Positions 1 through 8,149 of a stretch of 64,000 nt of DNA are shown piece by piece. Numbering within the stretch: the first letter of the stretch is position 1; every line of letters begins with the position of its first letter. Origin of the DNA: JAKAQB01 sp027320105. GTDB lineage: Bacteria; Actinomycetota; Acidimicrobiia; Acidimicrobiales; Palsa-688. The stretch lies in contig DAHVMA010000056.1 in NCBI GenBank assembly GCA_027320105.1, positions 75,581 to 139,580 on the forward strand, in the 5' to 3' direction. The translations under genes and the position numbers were made by a program. The notes under the pieces are model-generated. The model made no database searches and was not told the DNA's origin. It saw only the letters and a program-made list of their open reading frames with translations.

Positions 1-1075
1 TCTGCGCGACGGTCTGGATCCGGTACAGGCAGTAGTTGCAGCCGATGCACTCGCGGATCTCGTCGTAGCGCCCCTCCTCGACCTTGCGGGGCAGGAACGG
101 GTCGGCGATCGACGGACGCGCCGCGCCGATCAGGTCGAAGCGGCCTGAGCGGATCACCTCGGCCATGAGATCCGGGTCCGTGTACCGGCCGACGCCGACG
201 ATCGGCTTGGCCGTCGCCTCGCGCACCCGTCCGGTCCAAGGCCGCTGCCAGCCGGACTCCTCCAACCGCGACGGCCCCATGTCGTGCCAGTTCTCGGTGT
301 TGGTGGCGATGTTGACGTCCCACAGGTCGACCAGGTCATCCGCCCAGCGCACGAACTGCAGGGACTCCTCGAGCACCAGCCCGGTTGGGCCCCGGCCGTC
401 GACGGCGATCCTGACGGCGATGGCACAGCAGTCTCCGACGGCGGACCGGACCGCCGCAAGCGTCTCCAACCAGAAACGGGCGCGGTTGTGCAGTGACCCG
501 CCGTAGTTGTCGTCGCGGTGGTTGGAGAACGAGGAGAGGAACTGCATCGGCAGGTAGCCGTGCGAGCCGTACACATAGACGATGTCCCCGCCGGCACCGG
601 CAGCCCGCTCCGCCGCCTCGACGTAGGCGGCCTGCAGCCGGCGGATGTCGGACCGGTGCAGCTCGCGGGCGTACTTGAGGGGATTGGCCTCCGAGGGCAG
701 TGGGCTGGGGCCACCGGCGACGATCCGCGTCCCGCCGTCCGAATGGGGCCCGGAGTGGAACAGCTCGACGCCGAGCAGGGCGCCGTGGGCATGCACCGCG
801 TCCGCCACTGCTCGGAGGTTCGCGCCGTCGTCGCCGTCCCACAGCCGTCCGATCGCCGGCATCACCCGATCCGACTCGGGATCCACCGAGGTGATCCCGT
901 CGGCGACCGCTGCCCAGCCGCCCTCGGCGCGCGTGGCCCGAAAGCCGGCCTGTGACCCGGGGCGGTCCGTCCCGAACCCGTTGCTGTGCGGCACCTGGAA
1001 GAACCGGTTGCGTAACCGTTTGGGGCCTATCTGCAGCGGCTCGAAGAGCACGTCGTGGCGACGGTCGCGGCCCAT
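1..1075 (-). CDS. Trimethylamine/dimethylamine dehydrogenase-family flavoprotein, 3' end beyond the window
   Basis: This open frame has no stop inside the window; 358 codons are visible. It begins with ATG at 1075, seven bases after a TAGGCT hexamer. The N-terminal FMN-barrel domain matches trimethylamine dehydrogenase closely: FEPLQIGPKRLRNRF near residue 11, YVYGSHGYLPMQF, NYGGSLHNRARFWLETL, VGVGRYTDP and ARPSIADPFLP. It ends at the window edge in ECIGCNYC, the start of the 4Fe-4S Cys cluster. The family oxidatively demethylates tertiary or secondary amines and passes electrons to ETF. The Cys that binds FMN covalently in the Methylophilus enzyme is Ser here (VPHSNGFG), and the Tyr of the cation bowl appears to be Ile, so the substrate may differ. 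The gene is divergent from a dimethylglycine dehydrogenase-like gene, which suggests a methylated-amine pathway. Family assignment is firm; substrate is inferred. Confidence 0.88.
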   Translation of the reverse strand, partial: MGRDRRHDVLFEPLQIGPKRLRNRFFQVPHSNGFGTDRPGSQAGFRATRAEGGWAAVADGITSVDPESDRVMPAIGRLWDGDDGANLRAVADAVHAHGALLGVELFHSGPHSDGGTRIVAGGPSPLPSEANPLKYARELHRSDIRRLQAAYVEAAERAAGAGGDIVYVYGSHGYLPMQFLSSFSNHRDDNYGGSLHNRARFWLETLAAVRSAVGDCCAIAVRIAVDGRGPTGLVLEESLQFVRWADDLVDLWDVNIATNTENWHDMGPSRLEESGWQRPWTGRVREATAKPIVGVGRYTDPDLMAEVIRSGRFDLIGAARPSIADPFLPRKVEEGRYDEIRECIGCNYCLYRIQTVAQ

Positions 1076-1100
1076 CGCCCAGAGCCTATTGCCATGACAT

Positions 1101-1118
1101 GAAGGATACGAAGGATAC
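1101..1118. repeat. Tandem 9-bp repeat in the divergent amine-oxidation promoter region
   Basis: Two perfect adjacent copies of GAAGGATAC lie in the 119-bp gap between the divergent amine dehydrogenase genes. The position, between the two starts, suits a regulator-binding site. No regulator gene is adjacent, so function is a guess. Confidence 0.45.
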
Positions 1119-1194
1119 AGTCGGCGTGGTGGGACGCTTCGCAATACGTTCGGTCGCCAGCCAATCGCAGTTTGCCCGCGTAGGTGAGCTCTAG

Positions 1195-3615
1195 ATGACC
1201 GGTCGCCACTACCGGGTGGTCGTGATCGGCGGGGGCATCGTCGGCACGAGCGTCCTCTACCATCTCGCGAAGTTCGGTTGGACCGAGTGCATCCTCATCG
1301 AACGCGGCCAGCTCACCGCCGGCTCGACCTGGCATGCCGCGGGAGGTTTCCACGCTCTCAATGCCGACCCCAACGTTGCCGCCCTGCAGGCGTACACCAT
1401 CGAGCTGTACCGCAAGCTCGAGGAGGACGAGCCGGGCTGTTGCGGCCTGCACATGACCGGCGGGCTCAACATCGCTGGCAACGCGGAACGTCTCGAATGG
1501 CTGCGGGCAGCCTGGGCGGTCTTCCAGACTGTCGGGATCGAGACCGCCCGCCTCGTCGGGCGCGACGAGATCGCCGAGCTCTGCCCGCTCATCGATCCCT
1601 CGGGCATCGCAGGAGGGCTGTACGACGCCAACGAGGGCCATCTCGACCCGTCCGGCGCGACACACTCGCTTGCACGGGCGGCTCGTCGGCTCGGGGCGGA
1701 GGTGGACGTCGACAACCGTGTCCTCGAGCTCCGAGCGCGGCCGCAAGGCGGCTGGGGGGTGGTCTCCCAGCACAGCACCTTCACGGCGGACCACGTCGTC
1801 AACGCGGGCGGCCTGTGGGCGCGACACGTCGCCCGGATGGCCGGAGTGGACCTCCCCGTCGCTCCGATGCAGCACCACTACCTCGTAACGGAGCCGATCC
1901 CCGAGCTCGCCTCACTCAAGCGGGAGCTGCCGATCACCGTCGACCTGGAGGGCTTCACCTACCTGCGCCAAGAGGGTGAGGGCGTGCTCCTCGGCGTCTA
2001 CGAGCTCCAGCCAAGACACTGGCACATCGAAGGCGCCCCGTGGGACTACGGCGCCGATCTCTTGCCGCCCGACATCGATCGAATCTCCCCGGAGCTCGAG
2101 ATCGGCCTTGCCCGGTACCCCTCGATCGCCGAGGCCGGCATCAAACGCTGGGTGAACGGGCCGTTCACCTTCACCCCCGATGGGAACCCGCTCATCGGGC
2201 CGGTCCGTGGTCTCCCGGGGTTCTGGGTGGCGTGCGGGGTGATGGCCGGCTTCTCGCAGGGCGGTGGCGTCGGCAAGTCTCTCGCTGAGTGGATGATCGA
2301 GGGTGAGCCGGAGGCGGACGTGTTCGGGATGGACGTGGCGCGCTACGGCCCGTTTGCCAGCGCCGACGGCTATCTCGAAGCGCTGACGAGCCAGTTCTAC
2401 AGCCGTCGCTTCGTGATGTCCTACCCGAACGAGCAGCTCCCCGCTGGTCGGCCGCTCGTCACCTCGGCTCTGCACGACCAGCTCACCGCCAAGGGGGCCA
2501 GCTTTGGCGTCTCGTGGGGCCTCGAGGTACCGCTGTACTTCGTAGCCGACCGCGATCGCGGGGAGTTCTCGGAGATCCCAACTCTGAGGCGCTCCAACGC
2601 CTTCGAGATCGTCGCCCGAGAGGTCGAAGCGGCCCGAAACGGAGTCGCTCTGCTCGACATCACCGGCTTCGCTCGCTACCGCGTCGCCGGCCCCGAGGCT
2701 CGCTCCTGGCTTGACCACCTGGTCGCGAGCCGACTTCCCGAGCCTGGCCAGGTGCGGCTGGCACCGATGCTGAGCCCTTCCGGGCGGCTCATGGGCGATC
2801 TCACCGTGACGTGCTGGAGCGCCGACGAGTACTGGGTGGTCGGCTCGTACTACCTGCGCGAGTGGCACCTTCGCTGGTTCGCCGAGCATCTGCCCCCGTC
2901 GGGCGTTGTCGTCCACGACATCTCGGATGAATGGGCGGGCCTGGCGGTGATCGGGCCTAGATCGAGAGAGCTCCTTGCCCGGCTCGGCTCGTGCATTGGC
3001 GCCGTGCCGTTCCTCGGCGCCCGGCAGGTCGAGCTCGGCCTCCTCCGAGCGCGCCTGCTGCGGCTCTCGATCACTGGCGAGATGGGCTACGAATTGTATG
3101 TCGAGGCAACGAAGCTGCGTACCCTCTATGCCCACCTCCAGGACGCCTCGAGCGGCTTCGACGCCTCTGACATCGGATACCGGGCCGTCGACTCGCTCCG
3201 CCTCGAGAAGAGCTACGGCATCTGGTCGCGGGAGCTCACCCGCCTGCAGACGCCAGGGATGAGCGGGCTCGGCCGTTTCGTCGACTACGACAAGGCCGAC
3301 TTCATCGGTCGCGGCAGCTGCTTGAAGGAGCGGGAGGCAGGCCCAACGCAGCTGCTCGTCACCTTGCAGGTGGACACTGCCGACGCCGACGCCGGAATGT
3401 TCGAGCCGGTGTGGCAGAAAGAGAGACGGGTCGGCTTCGTCACCTCGGCAGGTTACGGCCACCACGTCGGAATGAGCCTCGCTCTCGCCTACATCGAACC
3501 GGGCCTCACCGAGCCCGGGACCTCGCTCGAGGTGCACGTCGTCGGGAGCCGCCGTCCGGCGAAGGTCATCGAGGACTCGCCCCATGACCCGACCGGAGCC
3601 CGGATGCGGGGCTGA
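1195..3615 (+). CDS. Dimethylglycine/sarcosine dehydrogenase-like protein (FAD oxidoreductase + GcvT)
   Basis: This 806-residue protein has the length and two-part plan of dimethylglycine and sarcosine dehydrogenases. The N-terminal half is a DAO-type FAD domain with the dinucleotide motif VVVIGGGIVGTS at residues 8-19 and STWHAAGG, whose His47 is at the place where FAD is covalently bound in the family. The C-terminal half, from about residue 430, is a GcvT-like folate-binding domain (GEMGYELYV, DSLRLEKSYGIW), which normally accepts the one-carbon unit on tetrahydrofolate. The expected reaction is oxidative N-demethylation of a glycine derivative. It is divergent from the trimethylamine-dehydrogenase homologue, so both may serve degradation of betaine, choline or methylamines. 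ATG at 1195 fits the family N-terminus. Exact substrate (dimethylglycine, sarcosine or other) cannot be told from sequence. Confidence 0.9.
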   Translation: MTGRHYRVVVIGGGIVGTSVLYHLAKFGWTECILIERGQLTAGSTWHAAGGFHALNADPNVAALQAYTIELYRKLEEDEPGCCGLHMTGGLNIAGNAERLEWLRAAWAVFQTVGIETARLVGRDEIAELCPLIDPSGIAGGLYDANEGHLDPSGATHSLARAARRLGAEVDVDNRVLELRARPQGGWGVVSQHSTFTADHVVNAGGLWARHVARMAGVDLPVAPMQHHYLVTEPIPELASLKRELPITVDLEGFTYLRQEGEGVLLGVYELQPRHWHIEGAPWDYGADLLPPDIDRISPELEIGLARYPSIAEAGIKRWVNGPFTFTPDGNPLIGPVRGLPGFWVACGVMAGFSQGGGVGKSLAEWMIEGEPEADVFGMDVARYGPFASADGYLEALTSQFYSRRFVMSYPNEQLPAGRPLVTSALHDQLTAKGASFGVSWGLEVPLYFVADRDRGEFSEIPTLRRSNAFEIVAREVEAARNGVALLDITGFARYRVAGPEARSWLDHLVASRLPEPGQVRLAPMLSPSGRLMGDLTVTCWSADEYWVVGSYYLREWHLRWFAEHLPPSGVVVHDISDEWAGLAVIGPRSRELLARLGSCIGAVPFLGARQVELGLLRARLLRLSITGEMGYELYVEATKLRTLYAHLQDASSGFDASDIGYRAVDSLRLEKSYGIWSRELTRLQTPGMSGLGRFVDYDKADFIGRGSCLKEREAGPTQLLVTLQVDTADADAGMFEPVWQKERRVGFVTSAGYGHHVGMSLALAYIEPGLTEPGTSLEVHVVGSRRPAKVIEDSPHDPTGARMRG

Positions 3616-3618
3616 GGC

Positions 3619-3639
3619 GGCCCGGTAGCAGACCGGGCC
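3619..3639 (+). terminator. Stem-loop after the dimethylglycine dehydrogenase-like gene
   Basis: Perfect 8-bp inverted repeat GGCCCGGT / ACCGGGCC with a five-base loop, starting 3 bp after the stop codon. No U-tract follows, as is common in GC-rich actinobacteria. The rest of the gap up to 3838 holds nothing else I recognise. Confidence 0.55.
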
Positions 3640-3858
3640 GGGTGGCTCGAAGAATGGGTAGCTGAAGCGCGTACGCAACCGTGTGCCGCGTGAGCCAGGA
3701 GGTGCAAGAGCCGTCGGGAGCCGTCAAGCGCACGACCTTTCCCCCGATACGACTCGAACCACGAGCGGGTGCCGGTGTCGACGGCGGGTTCCGACGGGGC
3801 GTACGGGCCGGTCCGCCACCCGCCTCGTCGTCAGCGCCTACGGTCGCGCCATGACCGG

Positions 3859-5301
3859 ATGCGGCGCCCGGCGACGACGGTGGTGACGCGCCGTCGGAGA
3901 GCGCCGACAGCAACCAAGGCGTTCGGCGTCGGCGCCCGCGAGAGCCACGACTCGAGCCGCTTCTACGCCCGCTTCGTGCCCAAGGCGATCGCCGCCGACG
4001 AGCAGCTGGCCGAGCACTTCGACCTCCCCGAGCCGCTCATCGTCGGGGACTCCCGCAAGATGGACGAGATCCCCGACAACTCCGTCGCCCTGGTCGTGAC
4101 CTCACCGCCGTACTTCGCCGGCAAGGAGTACGAGCAGGCACTGGGGGAGGGCGTGATCCCGGCGTCCTACGCCGCGTACCTCGAGTTGCTGGCGGACGTC
4201 TTCGCCGAGTGCCGGAGGGTGCTCGAGCCCGGGGGCCGGATCGCCGTCAACGTGGCCAACCTCGGTCGGAAGCCGTACCGGTCGCTGGCAGCCGACGTGG
4301 TGCGGATCCTCGACGACGATCTCGGGCTGCTGCTGCGGGGGGAGATCGTCTGGCGGAAGGCGGGGGGCGCATCCGGCTCGTGCGCGTGGGGCTCCTACCG
4401 CTCGCCGGTCAACCCTGTCCTGCGGGACGTCACCGAGCGGGTGGTCGTCGCCTCCAAGGGCCGCTTCGACCGGGCCGTTGCCGTCGAGCGCCGCCGGGCG
4501 CACGGCCTCCCGCACGAGGCGTCGATAACCACCGACGAGTTCCTCGAGGCGACCCTCGACGTGTGGGACATCCGCCCCGAGTCGGCTCGGCGTGTGCACC
4601 ACCCGGCGCCGTTCCCGGTGGAGCTGCCCCAGCGGCTGATCGAGCTCTACACCTTCCGGGGTGACGTGGTGCTCGACCCGTTCCTTGGTTCGGGGAGCAC
4701 CGCCGTGGCGGCTGCCCGAACCGGCCGGCGCTACGTCGGCTACGACACCGAGGCGGAGTACGTCGCCCTGGCCAGCGAGCGGGTCGCCGCCGAGGTGGGC
4801 GTTGCCGGGCAGCTCTTCGCCGCCCCGGTCGAGCGAGCCCTGCCCGCCGACCGCAAGGCCGCAGCCGTGCTGGCGGTCGAGGTCCTCGCCGCTGCCGGCT
4901 TCGAGGTCGTCCAGCAGGACCGTCGTGTCCCCGGCGCCGGCGTCACCGTCGACGTCGTGGCACGCGGCGATGGCGGCCAGCCGTGGTACTTCGACGTGAC
5001 CGGCGCCTTCACGACCACACCGGCCGGGTTGTCGCGCGCCGACGTGCTCTGGAAGGCGGTCGGGCGCGCCAGCGTCCTCCAGGCCTGCGGCGTCGGCCCC
5101 GTGGTGCTCGTGTCCTCCGACCTCCCCGCCCGGCGCAGCGCTGGTGACGCGGCACTGCATGCCCTCGGCCCGCGCCGTGTCCACGACGTCGTCGGTCTTC
5201 TCGACGCCGCCGGGCACGAGCGCCTGGCCCGTTACGCGGCCGGTGGACGGCAGGCCCGCCCGCTTCCGGGGTTCTGGACCCTCGGCGAGATCGGACCGTG
5301 A
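3859..5301 (+). CDS. Site-specific DNA methyltransferase (beta class) with extra C-terminal domain
   Basis: About 480 residues. The catalytic motif TSPPY (residues 81-85) comes before the AdoMet-binding motif DPFLGSGST (residues 273-281), the order of beta-class N4-cytosine/N6-adenine methyltransferases. A TSPPY rather than DPPY motif leans towards m4C but does not decide it. About 150 residues follow the methyltransferase core, containing VLAAAGFEVVQQDR, then VTVDVVARGD and PWYFDVTGAF. Their beta-Asp-beta layout recalls a PD-(D/E)XK nuclease core with a non-canonical last motif. No restriction gene is adjacent, so this is an orphan methyltransferase or a fused system. The start is uncertain: ATG 3859 is used, but GTG 3883 overlaps the stop of an 11-codon leader frame (see findings). 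Confidence 0.85.
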   Translation: MRRPATTVVTRRRRAPTATKAFGVGARESHDSSRFYARFVPKAIAADEQLAEHFDLPEPLIVGDSRKMDEIPDNSVALVVTSPPYFAGKEYEQALGEGVIPASYAAYLELLADVFAECRRVLEPGGRIAVNVANLGRKPYRSLAADVVRILDDDLGLLLRGEIVWRKAGGASGSCAWGSYRSPVNPVLRDVTERVVVASKGRFDRAVAVERRRAHGLPHEASITTDEFLEATLDVWDIRPESARRVHHPAPFPVELPQRLIELYTFRGDVVLDPFLGSGSTAVAAARTGRRYVGYDTEAEYVALASERVAAEVGVAGQLFAAPVERALPADRKAAAVLAVEVLAAAGFEVVQQDRRVPGAGVTVDVVARGDGGQPWYFDVTGAFTTTPAGLSRADVLWKAVGRASVLQACGVGPVVLVSSDLPARRSAGDAALHALGPRRVHDVVGLLDAAGHERLARYAAGGRQARPLPGFWTLGEIGP

Positions 5302-5329
5302 GGCGGCCCACCCTCGTAGGTTGGAGGGC

Positions 5330-6160
5330 ATGGACATGGGCGTCGCCATCTTCCCAACCCACTACGCCGTCGACCCGGCCACCATGGCCAGGCTGGCCGA
5401 GGAGCGGGGTCACGATTCGCTGTGGTTCCCGGAGCACACCCACATCCCGGCGTCGCGCCGGAGCCCGTACCCCGGCGGCGGAGACCTGCCCCGCAAGTAC
5501 GCGCACACCTACGACCTGTTCGTAGCCATGACCGCGGCGGCCGGCGCCACCAAGAAGCTACGCGTGGGCAGCGGCATCTGCCTCCTCGTCGAGCGCGACC
5601 CGATCGTCACCGCCAAGGAGGTGGCGAGCATCGACGTGCTCTCCGGGGGGCGGATCGAGCTCGGCGTCGGCCTCGGCTGGAACCGTGAGGAGATGGAGAA
5701 CCACGGGACCGACCCCCGCCGGCGCACTGGCGTGCTGCGTGAACGCGTCGAGGCGATGAAGGCCATCTGGACCCAGGAGGAGGCCACCTACCACGGCGAG
5801 CACGTCGACTTCGAGCGCATCTGGTCGTGGCCCAAGCCGGCCCAGCGGCCGCACCCGCCGGTGCTCCTCGGTGGCAACGGCCCTGGCGTGACCGGGCGGG
5901 TGCTCGCCTTCGGCGACGGCTGGATGCCCAACTACGCTCGGGGGGACATCAGGGAACGGGCCCGCTCCCTGCTCTCCGCAGCAGGGCGGTCCCTCGACCT
6001 CACCGTCATGGGAGCCCCTGCCGACGCACGCGCCCTCGCCGAGCTCGAGGAGGCCGGCTTCCGCCGCGCCCTGCACTGGCTGCCGTCGGCCGGCCGGGGG
6101 GAGGTGGAGCGGGCCATGGACGCCTTCGAGGCGGCCGTCGCCGAGGTGAACGGGCCGTGA
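5330..6160 (+). CDS. LLM-class F420-dependent oxidoreductase
   Basis: A 276-residue luciferase-like TIM-barrel protein. Signatures are WFPEHTHIPAS near residue 35, GSGICLLVERDP, VLSGGRIELGVGLGWN and PVLLGGNGPG, typical of actinobacterial F420-dependent LLM enzymes, which move hydride between F420H2 and an organic substrate. Substrate is unknown. ATG 5330 lies seven bases after TAGGTT, so the mRNA may be leaderless; ATG 5336 is a possible alternative. Its stop overlaps the GTG of a broken PPOX-type F420 gene, so the two formerly formed a coupled pair. Confidence 0.85.
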   Translation: MDMGVAIFPTHYAVDPATMARLAEERGHDSLWFPEHTHIPASRRSPYPGGGDLPRKYAHTYDLFVAMTAAAGATKKLRVGSGICLLVERDPIVTAKEVASIDVLSGGRIELGVGLGWNREEMENHGTDPRRRTGVLRERVEAMKAIWTQEEATYHGEHVDFERIWSWPKPAQRPHPPVLLGGNGPGVTGRVLAFGDGWMPNYARGDIRERARSLLSAAGRSLDLTVMGAPADARALAELEEAGFRRALHWLPSAGRGEVERAMDAFEAAVAEVNGP

Positions 6161-6371
6161 CGCCAGAAGAGGCCCGGTGGCGCTTCGCCGGCGGGCGGGT
6201 CGCCCGCCTCGCGACCGCCGACGCCGCCGGGCGGCCTCACCTCGTGCCGCTCGTCTTCGCCGTCGACGGCTGCTGGTTCGCCGCTACGACCAGTACCGGC
6301 AGCAGGCCCCGGCCGGCCCGGCGCTCATCGTCGACGTCGAGCGCTGGTCGGGGTGGGCGGCGACACCGTAG
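6157..6371 (+). pseudogene. Remnant of Rv0121-type PPOX-fold F420-dependent protein, internally deleted
   Basis: GTG 6157 overlaps the upstream stop (GTGA) and opens a typical N-terminus of this family, with RVARLATADAAGRPHLVP and LVFAVDG. After about 40 codons the similarity stops. It resumes in another frame with RYDQYRQQAPAGPALIVDVE and RWSGWAA, which resembles the family's C-terminal end. The complete family protein is about 135 residues; only about 70 codons remain here. An internal deletion of roughly 60 codons with a frame change explains this. The protein cannot form the split barrel, so I call it a pseudogene. Family identity rests on recognised motifs, not a search. Confidence 0.7.
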
Positions 6372-6655
6372 GGCGGCGACGCCGTAGGGCGGCGAGGCAT
6401 GACCGGTCGCCGGAAGTGGAGCTCGCCTGGCGACCGCTGTGAGTGGCCGCGCCCGACGCTCCATCTCGAACATTGGATGCTCGTTGTCGCCTGACGACGA
6501 CCAGCTTCCAAGGTTTCGTCACGCCGGCGGTGGGCGACCGCGATGAGTGGGGATCGGTCCCCGAGGCTGCCTCGCGCGGCGGCTGGAGCGGTTCGGCCAG
6601 CGGGTCATCCCGGAGGTCGCCTCCTTGTCGTCCCAGCGCCCGTAACCTCCGGGCC

Positions 6656-8149
6656 ATGCTGCCCGGAGCGCAGCCCGCCGTGGTCGACGGCAGGCACCTG
6701 ACCATCGAGGACGTCGTCGCCGTGGGGCGCCACCGAGCTGCTGCCGTCCTCGGCGACGCCGCCCGCCTGCGGATGGAGCAGACCCATGCGGTCGTGGTCG
6801 AGGCTCTCGCGGCGGAGGCGTCGGTGTACGGCCTGACGACCGGCGTGGCCGAACGCAAACGGGTCCGCCTCGGACCGGACGAACGGCACGCGTGGAACCG
6901 GAAGCTCCTGCGGAGCCACAGGGTGGCCCAGGGGCCGCCCGCGTCCGACGAGCTCGTCCGGTCCGCCATGATCGTCCTGGCCAACAGCCTGGCAACAGGC
7001 GCCGCCGGCGTGCGCCCCGCGGTCGTGGAGCTGGTCATCGTCGCCCTCGCCCAGGGCCGGCTGCCAGCGGTCCGCACCCTCGGGTCGGTCGGCCAGGCGG
7101 ACCTCGGGCCGATGGCCGATCTGGCCGAGGGGGTCGTCGGTGAGAGCGCGTTGGAGCTGGAGCCGGGGGAGGCCCTGGCGTTGCTCAACAACAACGCATT
7201 CGCGGTCGGGGCCGCTTCGTTGGCGGTGCACGACGCCGAGCTCCTGCTCGCCACCCTCGACGTCGCTGCTGCGCTCGACCTGGAGGCCTTCGCCGGCAAC
7301 GTGAGCCCGTACCATCCGGCGGTGGCGGAGGCACGCCCGCATCCCGGCCTGCGCCGGACGATCGAACGGATGGGTGGGCTGCTCGAAGGCAGCTTCCTCT
7401 TCCAACCAGGCGCGGCGCGGAACCTCCAGGATCCGCTCACGTTCCGCTGCGTGCCACAGATCCACGGGGCCGCACGCGATGCCCTGGCTTACGCCCGTGC
7501 CACCGTCGAGACCGAGCTCAACTCGTCGCAGGGCAACCCGATCGTCGTGCTGGCGGAGCGGCGGGTACAGTCCGCCGGCAACTTCGACGTCGGGCCGGTG
7601 GCTGGTGCCTTGGACTTCGCCCGCCTGGCCATGGCGCCGGTGGTTGCCGCCGCCGCCGAACGAGCCGTCAAGCTGTTGCAGGCACCCCTGTCCGGGCTGC
7701 CGTCGGGGCTGGCCGTCGCCCCGGAGACGGGGGACGACGGTCTGGCCGAGCTTGCCGTCGCCGTGCAGGCCGTTGCCGTCGAGGCGCGCAGCCTCGCCCA
7801 CCCGGTGTCCGCTGACCTCGTGAGCACCAGCAAGGCGGAAGGCATCGAGGACCGGACGACCAACGCACCGCTCGCCGCCCGGCGCCTCGGGGAGATGACC
7901 GGCCTGGTTGCCCGGGTCGCCGCCATCGAACTGGTGGTCGCAGCCCAGGCGGTCGACCTGCGGGGGTCGTCACCCCTCGGGCGGGGGACCCGGCGGGCGT
8001 ACGCTGCTGTTCGCGAGCGGGTGGCGTTCACCGGTCGCAACGAAACGCTGCCCGTCGACCTCGAGCCGGTGGTGGAGCTGGTGGCGAGCGGCCACCTTGC
8101 CGGCGTGGGGGAGGCGCAGGAGGGCGACCCGGGCGAGGAGAGGTGCTGA
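6656..8149 (+). CDS. Aromatic amino-acid lyase (HAL/PAL) homologue lacking the MIO Ala-Ser-Gly triad
   Basis: This 497-residue protein has the fold-wide signatures of histidine/phenylalanine ammonia-lyases: VYGLTTGVAE near residue 57, ALALLNNNAF, LQDPLTFRCVPQIHGAARDA, ETELNSSQGNP and SAGNFDVGP. In active lyases a conserved GSVGASGDLAP segment cyclises at Ala-Ser-Gly to make the MIO electrophile. Here residues 143-152 read GSVGQADLGP, one residue shorter and without the triad. The family His in NFHG is also Asp. Classical MIO-dependent deamination is therefore unlikely, and the true reaction is unknown. ATG 6656 stands seven bases after TAACCT. The 284 bp upstream hold only a short imperfect repeat (GTAGGGCGGCGA twice, 6369-6395). 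Confidence 0.82.
   Translation: MLPGAQPAVVDGRHLTIEDVVAVGRHRAAAVLGDAARLRMEQTHAVVVEALAAEASVYGLTTGVAERKRVRLGPDERHAWNRKLLRSHRVAQGPPASDELVRSAMIVLANSLATGAAGVRPAVVELVIVALAQGRLPAVRTLGSVGQADLGPMADLAEGVVGESALELEPGEALALLNNNAFAVGAASLAVHDAELLLATLDVAAALDLEAFAGNVSPYHPAVAEARPHPGLRRTIERMGGLLEGSFLFQPGAARNLQDPLTFRCVPQIHGAARDALAYARATVETELNSSQGNPIVVLAERRVQSAGNFDVGPVAGALDFARLAMAPVVAAAAERAVKLLQAPLSGLPSGLAVAPETGDDGLAELAVAVQAVAVEARSLAHPVSADLVSTSKAEGIEDRTTNAPLAARRLGEMTGLVARVAAIELVVAAQAVDLRGSSPLGRGTRRAYAAVRERVAFTGRNETLPVDLEPVVELVASGHLAGVGEAQEGDPGEERC

Noticed and set aside
1912..3678. Minus-strand frame of 588 codons over the dimethylglycine dehydrogenase-like gene
   Set aside because: No family motif and a complete enzyme on the plus strand.
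3735..3800. tRNA-like TTCGA segment on the minus strand
   Set aside because: GGTTCGAGTC resembles a T-arm but its stem does not pair and no acceptor or anticodon stem can be drawn.
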